In this document: positions 35,001-48,309 of the stretch, one piece after another | Position numbering within the stretch: position 1 is the stretch's first letter | Layout: the number at the start of each line of letters is the position of its first letter | DNA from: Parasponia andersonii | Lineage: Eukaryota; Streptophyta; Magnoliopsida; Rosales; Cannabaceae | Assembly (NCBI GenBank): GCA_002914805.1 | Contig: JXTB01000300.1 | Coordinates: forward strand, 412,618 to 476,617 | Reading direction: 5' to 3' | DNA length: 64,000 nucleotides | Program-made: the position numbers and the translations under genes | Notes under the pieces: model-generated | The model's database searches: none | What the model saw: the letters and a program-made list of their open reading frames with translations, nothing else | What the model was told of the DNA's origin: nothing

Positions 35001-37230
35001 ATATTGATCCCACTATTCCTCTCCCGGTTTGGACCAATTGAACCGGCAATTTTTTATTTTTTTTCTTAACCTTTTTATGGAAAGAATATAAATAAACTAT
35101 TTTTTTAAAGAAAAAATAACTAAAAAAGAAAAAGAAGCAATGACACCTCGCATATTTAAAGAGATAATTAATAATGTTATAGTGACACATTCTGTGTTCA
35201 AAAACTATTTGAAAATTAAATGAAATTTTAAACGATTAGCTTAGCTTTAGCTGTGATCAAGTGTTGGTTTAGCGGAAATAGTTTAAATTAAATAAAAATT
35301 TAATGTTCAAATGCTATGAATTTCAAGAGTGTTAGTGAGAAGAATTTTACCAGTATAATTTTGACCGACCAAAGTGTATCCCTATACTATTCCTAGCGAA
35401 TAATAGTTTTTTTTTTTTTTTTTTCATTACAAAAAAAGAAAAGGGAGCTATGAGCATGACCACTCTCTCTAGGTGTTATTATGGGAGGTTCTACCTACAA
35501 TAGCAAGAATGTTTTACGTGGGGTTAGATATTGAATCTTATTAAGGTGGGTAATTCATGTTATCGTATCATGTTTGGATCGACACGATAACTCCTCAATT
35601 TAAATACAATATAATTAATAAACGTGTCAAAAATTTAAATTCAAATATGACATGATTAATACATGTGTAATCTATTTAATAAATGTATAATATATCATAT
35701 TATGACATATTTAGTACGATTATTCGAAATTAACATAATTATTATAATTCAACATAATTATGTACTAATTAATTCAATTTTACACATGTAAATATATTTA
35801 GAATTAATCAAAATCACATTTAAGCCATTAAAATATTAATAAATTTATAGTATTAGTATCGTATTGACACAACATGAAAATGACTCGTTTAACTAAACAG
35901 GTCATACGGGTCATTTTTCGATTAAAAGTTTTGACTCGAAATCCATCGGTTTATTATACATGTAATATATGTCAACCCGAAATTGATACAAAAATTAAAT
36001 AGATCACCTAAATATGTTTATTTCATATCAGTTTGGAGTCATAATATTACGTCGTGTGGAAAATTATCGACCATAATCTTACCTTATCGGAAGAAAGAGT
36101 GCATCACTTTAATCTACCAAATGGACTAATCAAGAAGCTTTCGCAAAGTGTTCTAAGAGTAGGAGGGAGATAACTTATAGAGTCAAAATATCTAAGAAGA
36201 CTCGGTCACTCAAATGACTCTCACCCAATCTTGAAACTGATTTGGAATCTTAACATCCAATTTCTGTTAATAAAAATAAATGTCACGTTACCTAAAATTT
36301 AAAACTGTCAAAGATTTAAATTAATCATTTATACGTGGATTGTGAATATGATATGGTATCAGTCAACTAGTTTAACATATTGCAACACCTAAACTTGGAC
36401 AAAAATTAAGAGATATTCGTCTTAGAATATCTAGGCATGTTAAATTCGCTTTTGAAATTTATTGCCAGTCGTGGTTCCGACGCAGAGAGGTTGGAAATAG
36501 CTTCCATTTGACGTCGTTTTTCCTTTGTTGACCGTTTTCCTTACTCTCCGCTTCCCCTTTTCCCGTCGTTTTACATTTTTGTTGTCGTTTCCGTACATTA
36601 CGTTTTTCAAATTACTTCATGTAAAAGCTACCATCTTATCTTTTTTTTTTTTTTTTTATTTTTTATAATCACTTTTCTATCAGCATGATGACGTGGTAAG
36701 CCTGAAATTACCCAATAACCTCTCTTATTGGAAGCACGCAAGGCAGTTGGATGCTTAAACCACTAGCTTCCAATGAAACAGCATATCAACTAAAGTTGTT
36801 GAGAAAGGTCACCGAAGAAACAAACCCAAAAAAAAAAAAAAAAAAGACTTTCGAATATAAAGACCATCTCCGATGCATGCATGAACGTCAACGCAGCATT
36901 TAGCGCCAAAAATAGGAAAATGAAAAATCTGACACAAAAAGAAAGCAGAAAGGGGAAATAGAGTAACAAGCAGATGTAGGTATCAACTATAATTCACAAG
37001 CTGTTAACTCTTCAAATTGGTAGGATATTGTACATAGTACATACAACAACTCCATTGTGTTCTCTATGTAATGAATGGGACTTTAACCAACCCCACTTAA
37101 CTGAATAAACAAATGCCAAAAAAACAAAGGGAAAAAGGGGGCTCCTATATGAGACTGCAAACTGTGAAAAAGCCTAAGGAAAAAATATTTCGAAAGGAAA
37201 AAAAAAAAAAAATCAAAATTGACAAGTGTG
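35001..37230. other. Intergenic DNA between casein kinase I and the P4-ATPase
   Basis: AT-rich DNA with no gene. About 35530-36060 has ACACGATAA, ATAAACGTGTCAAAA and TCATACGGGTCA words, typical of a dispersed plant repeat built on CGTGTC. About 36500-36610 again shows GACGTCGTTTTTCC and CCCGTCGTTTTAC words like those at 17980-18320. The last 200 bp are the likely 3' UTR of the P4-ATPase. Confidence 0.45.
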
Positions 37231-40200
37231 TCACAATGTGGATTCCGCCGCATTTTGAATGATGATGGATGTCTGCTTCTTTTGCAGTCTCCCTCTCAAT
37301 TGCCTGATCTTGGCATCCACCCTAGCCGTGAATCCGATCTTCGTTTCTTGTCTTGCTTTAGATCTTTCTCTAGTCCACATGTGTTGATCCTCGACATCTT
37401 TCTTGTAGTATTTGATCTCTTGGATGATATGGTGATCCATGGGATTGAAAGATCTTTGGAAGGATATGTGAGCAAGGTAAGGGAGATTACAAGTAATTGT
37501 TACTAAAAGGGTGGCTGACCAAAAAATAGGTGCAGGACCAAGAGCTTCAATCAGAATCTTGTAGGCATTGCCAGAATAAATCGGAGACATCATGCCGTAA
37601 AGCAAGAGAAACAAATACCACATTACTATGCTGCCCCAAACGAGGAGGTGTTGGATCCATGTAAAGTGGCTCATTGTGAGGGCAATCTGGCAGTTGACAG
37701 CCCAGATGATGCAAGTGAACATGGCGGTTCCCATGACAGTCATGTCAGCTGTCTGGCCTCCAGCACGGTACGCTTGGTCGTAGAAGATGATAATGTTGAG
37801 GAAGAAGATTATGAGAGAGGAATAGACACCATTGCCCATCCAGCCCAGTATTCTATACCAGTCAAAGAACAAGTTTCTTGGTCCTTGCTGATACAATGCA
37901 GGGAACTGTAGAAGGAATGATGAATAAGTATAATGGAAGGGCTACCTGAAAACGTAGTAGGAGCTTTCTGAAGCATAATTAATAGGACTAACCTGTAGGC
38001 AGACCTCAGAAGACACATCTTGTTCAAATACTCCAAGTGAAATGACAGGTAATGAAGTAAGAATAACGTTGAAAGATAGCATGTACCAGTCGTCGTATAT
38101 TGATTGCCCAGAAAAGCCCGTAAATGCCTCAAAGTAGAAGAGGGTGAGACCAAATGCGATATTTTTGTAGAAGAAATAGCAAATCTGAATGCCAAAAAAG
38201 ACCCTTTAGTAGGAAGAAGTTTTGAATGTGAAACAACATGCAATTTGTTATTTGTATGATTGTGTCAACCTTGCAGCTATTGAGCAAGCGTGTGCGTGGA
38301 AATATGCAAATACTAAAAAGGACAAATTAAATCCTATAATGGGGACAATTGGTACTACCATCTGAGCAATCCTCTTGTAGCACCAGTGTCCATGAACTAC
38401 CAAAAGTCTCTCCAGAAACCGAAACTGGGCAATAGAGAAATCACTAGCCATCACAGCCTGCAAACATTTAAGAGCTCTGAGATTCATTATAAATCAAGAA
38501 ATAATACATGCTTCTCACCACAAAAACCAGGATTTCAACGTTTCATGCCAAAGAAAGTGATAACACATACAACCAGTTGTAAAAAAGGAGTCAGTCGGAT
38601 AGGGCACCAACCTGCATACCTTCAACCCCACTGATGCCCACACCAATGTCAGCTTCTTGTATCATCCCAACATCATTTGCACCATCTCCAATGGCTAAGG
38701 TGGTCTTTCCAGTTCCTTCTTTTACCAACCTTGTCACCTGGTGAAAAAAATTAACAGTTAAACAAAACCTAACCATATAGCACGGTGCTTTATCTACAAT
38801 AACAAGGACATTACATGTTTTGTCACTAATATTCAGAACAAGAGATTCATGTAATCTTCTAATTGACTGGTGAAAAAATTTAAGGAAATAAAAAATTAAA
38901 CCTTACCATTGCCTTCTGTTTTGGAGAAACACGACAGCATATAACTGATGCACAGTCAACTGCTAATCCCAAGAATTGATCCTTTATATCATCCTCTAAA
39001 GCATAGCTTAAAGTTTTCCCATCAATAATGAGTGCAAATGCAGCATGCGGATCTTTCTCTAACTTGACCATTCGTGAGGCATTAGTGATTTGATTAATAA
39101 TGTTCTCTTTCACAGCCTGATCATTGGCAAAAAGCAGAAAAGTCTAAACTGAAATGAAACCAAGCTCCTCAAAACAAAAGCCTATACTCTTTTCAAATAT
39201 ATAAGTACCTCTTTGCTATCTTGAGCTAATGTGTCTGAGTTTATTGTTGTTGTTATACAGATCTTCTTCATGCCTTGTCGCAGTAAACTACATGCATATC
39301 TGCATCATGAAAACAAATTATTACATTTTTTTGTAAAACCATCCTTGAATAGGTTCCAATTTCAGGATGACAACAGAAGTTTTGCCTAATTAATGATAGG
39401 AGAGAGACAGACAGACCCTATGTTTATTGCAGTTTCCATCTTATCCCCTGTAAGAACCCAGATTTTGAGACCAGCTTGTGCAAGTTTGTCTATGCACTGG
39501 GGCACCTACAGAAAATAAGAAAATCCAAGTTAAAGTTGACCTTAGAGGAGATATGATATACAACACAATGTTGAGACGAATGCTTTACATACCCCTTTTT
39601 GCAATTTGTCTTCAACAGCAGTAGCACCAACAAGAACTAACTCTTTTTCAATCATATCTGATACTTGCTCAAGCATTGTCTCTCTATCAGTCCCCATGGA
39701 TGTTTTTGCCTTCTGAAATTCACTGTTCCAAGCAGAGTACTCAGACTCCTTCAGCTTTCTATAAGCAAGTGCCAATGTACGCAAGCCAGCTTCTCCATAT
39801 TCATTCAAATGTTTGGAAGCAATTTCCTCATACATTCTACCATTCTTCGACAGACGGTCAAAGATGATACTGAATAATTTAGACAAAGGATCATGCAAGG
39901 AGGGGTCAGAGAATTACAAGTTAAAAAAATCAACCACATTTCTATCTCTCTCGTTCTTTTACCCCTCTTTTTCTTCTTTTTTCCTTTCCAGGGAGAATTA
40001 TAATGAAAAGCTGTGATCCTGACCTGTCAGCACCTTTGCATAGAAGAAATATTTGCCCATCCTCATCCCGCACAATTACAGACATTCGTTTCCTTTTGCT
40101 GGTGAAATCTAGCATACCCAGAATTTTGTATTCCCTATAAGAAAGAAATGTAAGACACCGGAATAAGGAACCATAACAGAATGCCGAATAAAATAGTCAG

Positions 40201-42024
40201 ATCAGATTCTCACCTTTCAACTAAAGAAGGATATTTTTCCCGGACAAACACACTTGACTGAGTTCTTTTACAGAACTCAAAACCGAATTCTCTTGCTGCA
40301 ACAAGAAAAGCCCCTTCGTCAGGTGACTCAGCTTCATATGTAAAACTACCAGTCTCTTCATTTAGCTCAGGTATTGCAGTGTGGCAAACTGCTAATATAC
40401 GGAAAAACAATAACAGGACATCAGCATTTGGCTCTTTCAACCAATTTCCATTCATAAGGCGGCTGTCTTCGAAGCTAAATCCTTTTATGGTAGGTTTATG
40501 ATCCTTTTCGTAGCTGGAAGTAACAACAGTCTCCAGCTCAATTTCTGAAGCCATCCTATTCTCCCATGAACTGGGTGCACTACTTTTTTGCATGGGAAAA
40601 TTGGAAAGCTCATCTTCTTGCTCACCAAGGTCAATAGCCATTTGTTTTGCTGCAGCAAGTTCAACTTCACTTGAACGCGCACCATACGCAGAACCAGCAA
40701 TGGAGCACTTTAAAAAGTCCATCTGATTGCAGGTCAAAGTGCCAGTTTTATCAGAAAGGATGGTGTCAACCTGTCCCAACTCCTCATTTAAATTTGATGT
40801 CCGTGCTTGAGCAGGATTTCCGGTCTCTTCACAATACATGTGTATGTCTTGGTTAATGAAAGTAGCTTGCAAAACCTTCACAACCTCAATCGAAACATAA
40901 AGAGAGATGGGTATCAAATATCCATAAAGGATGAGAGCAGTAACCAGATGGATAAGCCCAGACAAGGCAGGTTTTTTTGGATTATACATATCTTCAGTAT
41001 TATCAGGTCGCAAGTACCATGCATCAGGCATTTGGAACTTCGTCTTTACAGCAAAACCTATTGAGCTCACCAAAGAGATTAGCACAAGCAAGCTGAACAG
41101 GAGGTATATTATATAATCCATTTTTCTTTCTATTCTGCTTCTTTTTGAAGGGGACTTCGTTGCATTCTGCATGACTTTGCTATCATGACCAGTAAATATC
41201 ACTACCCCGTACACATAAGCTGTATTCCTCAACTTCGAGTCTCTGAGGAGAATCTGACTAGGATCAAGAGGATAAACCTGACGGTCATACTCAAGATTAC
41301 CCACAAAGGTGTAAAGATTGGGATTTGGATCCTCACATTGGATTGTTCCTCTGAAATCTTTGAAAGCCTCATCATCATCCACGGGTAAAGTTACTTCCAA
41401 ACATCTCTTTACCTTCAAATTTGTCTCACCATCTAAGTTCATAGTCTCCACGTAGCAGATCCCATCCTCATAACTTGAGGACAACAGAAGTAAATCTGCA
41501 GGAAAGAATTGATCCTTTTCCACTTTCACCACGTCACCAACCCGAATCTTGTGCCAGGGCCGATACCCAAATACACCATCTCCTTTATGAACACTCACCT
41601 TACGGAGATTGACCTTCATATCCTGCAAGAACCTACGCCAATCTTCCAAAGCTTCCTTAGCCATACTGAGCCCAACAACAAAAGCCAAAGGAGCAATCAT
41701 GCTCACTGGCGAGAACGGCGAAACCGCTGTGAGGGAGATAATTGCAGCCAAAAGGAAATACACATTGGCAACACGTCTGAACTGCTCAAACAAGGCTTTA
41801 GGCAAGAACGTGATGGGATTATACTTGGTAGTCGATATAAAATTAGAGCAATACTTTAAAGGCTTCTTTCTATGGAGTAGAGGTTGATTACAATATATAG
41901 TTCTTGAGTGGCCAGGCCTCGGGAGTGGATGCGGCCCCTCGGTTTCAGAAGCGCTTGGCCGGAGACAATTGAATGTGTACAAGTGGCTCTGCCTGAGCTT
42001 AGCCCTTATCCTTCCCCTCGTCAT
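37231..42024 (-). CDS. ALA: P4-type ATPase, phospholipid-transporting (aminophospholipid ATPase, ALA9-12 type)
   Basis: Ten exons on the minus strand: 40214-42024, 40024-40134, 39593-39869, 39417-39505, 39209-39299, 38907-39116, 38612-38737, 38359-38457, 37993-38184 and 37231-37905. Frame holds throughout, giving 1226 residues, the family length. Seen are the DGET actuator motif (198-201), the P4-specific PISL in membrane segment 4 (372-375), DKTGT with phosphorylated Asp425, and GDGANDV (880-886). About ten hydrophobic segments are present: two near 90-120, two near 305-380 and six C-terminal. The N-terminus ([20 protein letters not shown]) and the first-exon layout match the ALA8-12 clade. 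Such pumps flip phospholipids to the cytosolic leaflet of secretory and plasma membranes, with an ALIS/CDC50 subunit. Substrate is not readable from the sequence. All catalytic motifs are intact. Confidence 0.96.
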
Positions 42025-43090
42025 CTCTCACCAATATCAACCAAAATAATCTTAAAATTAGCACATACCCACAAAAGAGAGAGCCAAAATCTCCGTCTTC
42101 ACCTTTAGGACTACGGCCAATTTCTCCTTCAAAGGCTGGGTTTGCAAAATCCCAGATTAAATTCACAATTCCCTGCCAAAAAAAGGGCATCCTTTGAATA
42201 TCAAAACGAAAAATCAAACGTAGTGCATCAAAACAAAAATGCAAAAGGGGAAAAAAAAAATTTTAAAAATCAAACTTAAAAAATGCAACCTTTTCCAAAT
42301 GGGAAAAAGAAGAAGAAAAAGTAGAAAAGGTCGCTTCTTCGAAGCTATAATCAAAATGCCTTACATACCCAGATTAGTAAACTTTCTAAGCCTCAGATTT
42401 GAGGAATAAATTAGACTTTTAGCTAAATCCGAAGACGGACAACAATTTACAAAGATGATATATATACACACATATAGAAGATCCTAAAAGAAAATTTATA
42501 TTAAAAAAAAAAAACGCGGCACACGGAATCAAATCCTACTTACTTTCCTTATTTACTTTTCATACGTGAAAATCTGAACCAAGAAACCAAGAATACTTTC
42601 AAAATTGGAAAATATTTTCCTAAAACCCAATGCTGCATTTCATCTTAAAAATCCAAAAAAGAAATTGCTTGTACGTAGTTTGCAACATAAGAAGTCCGGC
42701 TCAAACTGCGAAAAAACATAAATTCAAGTCCACATTCCTCGTACCAAAAACCTTAAAAATCAATTTTTTTTTTTTTTAAATAAAAAAGGACCGTACAAAA
42801 AGCTAAAATGAACAAAAACTAAATCCGACCCAGAAAACAAAATTCAAACTTTTAAAAAAAGGAAAAAAAAAAATCCCAAAATTTCTTAAAAGAAAAATAG
42901 CAAAATGGGTACCTGAAACAACGAAGCTCGTCCATGACAACGACAAAATTAAGACAAAATTCCCCCTTGTCAGGAGGGGGAAGACAGAGACAGAGAGAAT
43001 GAGAGAGAAAGAGAGAGCTTCCAGTTGCAGATCAATGAAGAAGAAAGACAAGTCCGGAGAGAGAGAAGATAAGAACCAAAAAAAAAAAAA
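42025..43090 (-). promoter_or_regulatory. Spliced 5' leader of the P4-ATPase
   Basis: On the minus strand, leader exon 1 (about 43080-42913, GA-rich) ends TTTCAG|GTACCC. The intron covers 42173-42912, and leader exon 2 is 42025-42172 after TTTGGCAG. Leader exon 2 holds a minimal upstream ORF, ATG-TGC-TAA, at 42058-42066, 33 bases before the main start. Leader splicing is inferred from the splice signals. Confidence 0.6.
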
Positions 43091-43094
43091 AAAC

Positions 43095-43389
43095 AGAAAC
43101 ACAAGACTTTTAGTATAAACGTTTAGTTGAAAAGAAGGTAAACTGTCTTGATGTTAGCATCACATCTCCAGGTCACAAAGAAAATCAAAGGACAAGACAT
43201 AAGAAAATAGAAGGATTGGACTAACCTGGATATTATTTATCAAGACTTGAGGATCCTTAACAGAGTCAACAATCTGTGTAACTTGCTTCTCATTTGAAGT
43301 TAGAGACCCATTAGTACTAGGTTTAAGAACTTCTGTGAGGCAATCCCATAATTTAGGAAGCTTATCAAATAATGAAGCACCAAACTTCT
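43095..43389 (-). pseudogene. BTAF1: Orphan exon and intron fragment resembling BTAF1/MOT1
   Basis: The minus strand from 43389 to 43226 reads an open exon of at least 54 codons: KFGASLFDKLPKLWDCL, then TEVLKP, VDSVKDPQVLINNIQ. It ends in a good donor (CAG|GTTAGT), followed by intron-like DNA to about 43095. The pattern matches the HEAT-repeat part of the SNF2-family TBP remover BTAF1 (MOT1; RGD3 in Arabidopsis). No other BTAF1 exon is found nearby. The piece is bounded by a single N at 43390 on one side and a poly-A tract on the other, and lies inside the likely promoter/leader region of the P4-ATPase. A mis-joined contig is more likely than a captured gene fragment. Confidence 0.7.
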
Positions 43390-43390
43390 N
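43390..43390. other. Single-N gap beside the orphan exon
   Basis: The lone N lies exactly at the edge of the BTAF1-like exon and is followed by a run of 13 A. It marks an assembly join of unknown true length. Confidence 0.9.
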
Positions 43391-43419
43391 AAAAAAAAAA
43401 AAAACTCAAAAAGAGATTC

Positions 43420-43453
<34 letters not shown>

Positions 43454-45155
43454 ACAGGGGTTTTAGGCCAAAACAGAAAAAAAAAGACTTTCTCTCTCTA
43501 CCTCTCTCTCTTCTCTTTCTTCGCTTTCCCTCCTTCCTCAAGTCTGAGCCAATGCCAGGAATTTCCGGGCCCTCCTTTTCCTATATTTATATTTTTCCCA
43601 CCCTATTTTTCTCTAATTTAAGTCTTTTATTTTTTTCAAATAAAAAATAAAAAATAAAAAATGAAATCATTATTTCAATTTTTTTCTAAAATGGGGGACG
43701 TGGTTTTTAATTGGTTGAGGCACACTTGTAATGACCTGTCGTTTTGTGCCCAAAAAACAAAAACAAAAACAAAAGACTTTTCTTTCTCTTTTTAATTCTT
43801 TTGTGCAGCCAATCAAGAACCAGTCTCTCTTTCTAGACCCCACAAACACTAAATATGGGTCCCACTAAATCCTACGTGGCTAGTCCTCAACATTCGCCCT
43901 TTGATTTTTCCTTTTCCCTGTTCAAAAACTGTAATTATTTTCTCTTTTTTTTTTTTTTTTTGACAAATTGGTTTTTTGGGGAATACAATGCAAAAAAATA
44001 GGTACACCTAGTCTAATATGATACACCATTGAATAGTGGGAGTGACAGGTAGCTTGTCCTTGGAGAGACTAGATCCTATTCAACCTCCAATATTCTTGTC
44101 CCTTGACACGTCATCTTATGAGGGAAAAATAACATAATATGCTTATTTTTTCATTTTAAAAAAAAAAACATGAAAGAAATTGAAATATGTATAGAGTACA
44201 TTAGGATATCATATTTTATTTTATTGGTTTAGGGGAAAATAAAAGAGAGAAATTGAGGGGAGGAAAATATGGTTTTGAATGATATTTACATGTTTTATTT
44301 TCCTCGCGTATTTACATACAGTAAATAATATAAATAGCAATCTAAATAAATATTGCAAATAAGATTTTCTGAAGTTTGGTATGCTCTATTGAAAGTAATA
44401 AAAACAATTAAAACCATTGGAACACGGGTAAATTAGATGATCAAACACTTTGAAGATTAATGCCATGTTTAATATGATCCTTGAACATAAATTCTAAAAC
44501 GGATTATTATCGAGAAAAAATAATGGTTTTCTTAGTTTTAGCAAAGAAATCCTGAGTATCTGATTATATATATAATTTTACATTTTTTTTATTTTAACAA
44601 AATAAAACATTGAATTTCTAGATATATCAAATAAAATTTTTGGATTACAAAATTAAATCAAATTATTTGTAAATAAGCCAAATGAATTATCTATTAAGCC
44701 ATGCATTGTTATGCGAGGATATTCCTATTGTCAAGCGTCATTAAGTGAGGACAAGCACCGCACCCTAGTTAAGATGAAAACAATTTATTCTTTATCAAAA
44801 AGATCACGTCTTTTAATTGAACAAGATGAAAAAATAAAGTTAAAAAAAATATAAAACATCTAAAAAATGACTTCATTTCCTAATCATGTTATGTGATGTA
44901 TTCTAGTACCAATTCTTGATAAAATAGTTTTTTTTTTTTAACTAAATTTGATCGGATTTTAAAATCTTAAAAATTTATTCAATACAATCAGTAAATCAAA
45001 ATTTTTATGTAAAATTTTAAGGAAAACAAACTCAAAATTTTGTTTGATACACCTAGAACCTATTTTTTTTTTACTAAAAATAAAAACCCAATTTTTTTTT
45101 TCTCTATAATAACCCACTCTAAAATAAAGGAACACACACATATTTTAAATCATGG

Positions 45156-45189
<34 letters not shown>

Positions 45190-47674
45190 CCAAATGGTAG
45201 TTGTTATTTATTGCATTATGTTTAGGGAATCCTAAAAGTATCCCCTAGATTTAGTCTCAATTCTACCACTCTCTACTTTAATAAATATCTATAACAATGA
45301 TTTATCACTTTACACTTGGTTATACGAATAAACTTATATTTTCAATAAAAACAGCATGATAATTTTTGCCTATACATACAAAAATAGAAAACCCAGATGT
45401 TATTAAGCAAATGTACATCGAAATTGAATGATTTGCTCTTGGTACAAAACATGTTGGGTTTGAACAGAATAATCAGTTTTTGATAAAGAAAAAACTATGT
45501 TAATATATTCGTGCCACATATTATGGCAAGGGACCAAACATTATCTCGTACAAATATTTGTTTTAAAACACAAATAACGTGCTCTTCTGCTAGTCAAAAT
45601 CCATCAAAGAGGATGTACTTATTATGTAAATGTATAATAATTTGATAAGACTTCACCCCCTCTTAAAAAAAAAATGCTCATTCGATTCAGCAAATCATCG
45701 GACGGCTGTCAATCAACTAAAAAATTAAGAACAAGGTCAACGACACCCATGATCAAGCTTCCCACTCCTCTCCACGTGGTGCTTAATATCATTTAAATCG
45801 TCACTTTTCCATTCCAATTTTAGGCTATGTTCGGTGGGAGGAAAGAAAAATTAAGAGAAAAAAAAAATATGTAGGATAAAAATTAAATTGTCATGTAAAA
45901 GGAAAAAAAAAGAAAGTATATTTTAAAATAATTATTTTATCTATTTTTATCAAAATTTTTAAAATAATATACAATGTTAATTCGATAAATTCACTTTAAA
46001 ATAGTAAATTTTTTTTATTTTTAGAAGAAAAATATTTAAGTAAATCTCACTATTTTTTTTTCTTTTTATTCTTTTTTTTTATTCTACTAAATATTCAAAA
46101 TATTTATTTCTCTCTATTTTTTTATCAAAAATTTTCTTATCTCCTTTTTCCTTCGAAACATAGCCTTAAAACCAAGTTTAAAAACTCGTGTTTTTGTGAC
46201 ATGTCTTTCCCATTTTATTTTTTATTTTTTAAGTTTATGTGGCATGCACTAAGTCATAATTTATACGGGACAGTCCATATATTTGCCACATAGCATTTTT
46301 TAGGATTTGTTTAATTATATAGACATGAAATTGTTCTTTTTGGATTTCAGCAAATTTTCATGCCAAATATCTGTTTTAAATGTCCAAATGTACTAAAAAC
46401 CAGTGACAGAAATATGTTCAATAAAGTTTATTTTGCTTAATGAACTAGTATATTTATAGCAAAATCAATAGTAGACATGACTTTAATAGATGGATTTTTC
46501 TTCTTGTTTTTATAACTGAAACAAACACATATGCACATGACATGCATTTAAAATTGTAAGGTTTAAAAATTAAAAGATACGAAAATAATGGATATTAGAA
46601 GAACTAATTTTGTACTAATTTATTGCAAAGGGAATGGACAATAACCAGGTGGCTATCAAAATGTCTTATTCACATGGTGAATTTCATTACTTATAATAAA
46701 TAAAGATATAATTAGAGATATATTTTATTTTTTATGGTTAAACATCGTTAAAAAGATATAATTAGGGATATAGCAAATATCGTATTTTTTATTTTTGATT
46801 AAATTATTGAAGGATAATGATTTGGACTGATTGGTCTTGAAATTTTTAATTTATTAATTAAAATTGGGAGACAATATTACAGTGACTGGTCAAACATTCA
46901 AAGTTGAGATTTTTGTTTAGCCTAACACACACGAAATACATAAGAGAACAACAACAATAGTCATCATCAATTATATATTCCTCAGCCATAATATGATATG
47001 TGTTTCAAGGAAATAACGCCAATTTATCACCCACTCAAAAATAAAATTTAAAAGTGGTATCAATTCTCCATGGAGTAAATAATGTCTATCCACGATTATG
47101 ATGTTTCTAACACTATTTAATAATTATAGCGTTATTTTTTTCCCAAAAAATTATATCCTTAATCATAATACATATAAAAAGAACGTATCCATGAAGTTCA
47201 AAAATAAATCTAACTATACACTCAAAATTATGAAAAGTATTTTTATTCTTACATTCTCATAATATTTATTTATATACAAAAACATTGGATGAATTTGAAC
47301 TTTAAAATTTAATATTGTATCTCAAAAAAAAAACCCCAAAAAAATCTATACTGAAAATTTGAAAATGTTTCGCATTATTATTATTATTATTGATAATAAA
47401 GTGTTTCACATGTTAAATCAATTGATTATATAGTTGAACATTCTTTTAAGAATACACAGGCACATACAAAACATATTCACACCTTATAATGCATAAACGG
47501 CCCCGCCATATTTGATTTGAATATCTGTTTTTTTTTCGATTCGAGGTCCACAATATTTGTTTTTAAAGCAAGAAAAAGCTAGAAAAGGTTCGTACCGGTC
47601 CTTTGCCTTACATCTGTCAATATATAAGTCATGAGCAACGATCATAATTTTGGCCGCCAATAATTAATCCAATA
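43391..47674. other. Long AT-rich intergenic region
   Basis: Starts with a (GA)n run (43421-43450) and a CT-rich stretch (43486-43540) that look like another leader or promoter. The rest is AT-rich DNA with T and A runs, an (AT)n at 45158-45185 and an (ATT)n at about 47375-47390. No coding sequence or clear repeat pair is recognised. Confidence 0.5.
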
Positions 47675-48035
47675 ATTTTTACATTTCGATACCGTACATT
47701 TTGATATTTTGTTCAAATTATATCTTCTATTTTAGTTATTATAAATATTCACATTTAGATTTGAAATCTGTTACAAATTTATATCTTAACACCAATTTAG
47801 AGCAGTTAATTTACCAATTATTGTTTAAAAAATTAAAAATAAACCTTATAAAAACTGATCCGAGAATAAATTTATTAAATCATCTTGGTAAATTAACTGT
47901 TCTAAATTAGTGCAAGGATATAAATTTGTAACAAATATGAAATCTAAGGATCAATATTGATAATAACCAAAACAGAAAGTATAAACTGAACACGGTATCA
48001 AAATACATGGTATAAAAATGATAATTTCCCTTCGA
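47675..48035. mobile_element. Foldback MITE, copy B
   Basis: Same family as 19575-19980. The left arm (CATTTTGATATTTTGTTCAA, TTTTAGTTATTATAAATATT) and right arm (TCAATATTGATAATAACCAAAAC, GGTATCAAAATACATGGTATA) are inverted. Internal arms AATTTAGAGCAGTTAATTTACC and GGTAAATTAACTGTTCTAAATT are also inverted. It ends ATAATTTCCC. No coding capacity. Confidence 0.78.
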
Positions 48036-48309
48036 CAAATTGATAAACATACTTTTATTATAATATTTTACAAAAGCATTTATCAGTAATCATTTAATAT
48101 TGTTATATTTAAAGGGTACGTCTAGTAGGGTTGTGTAAAAAAAGTTTTACGTGGGGCTGAAATATGTGCATTATGTGATTTAAAATCAACTATCCCGACG
48201 GATGATTTTATTTGAGAAAAAAATAGGTTTATATCCACGTGGTTCACATCCACAGGTGGGTAAACTCCATTCGTTTTATCTCCAAGAGGTCCCAGACTTG
48301 TTCTATTCC

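Noticed and set aside
41509..41887. Plus-strand ORFs across the P4-ATPase first exon
   Set aside because: Antisense shadows of a well conserved coding exon.
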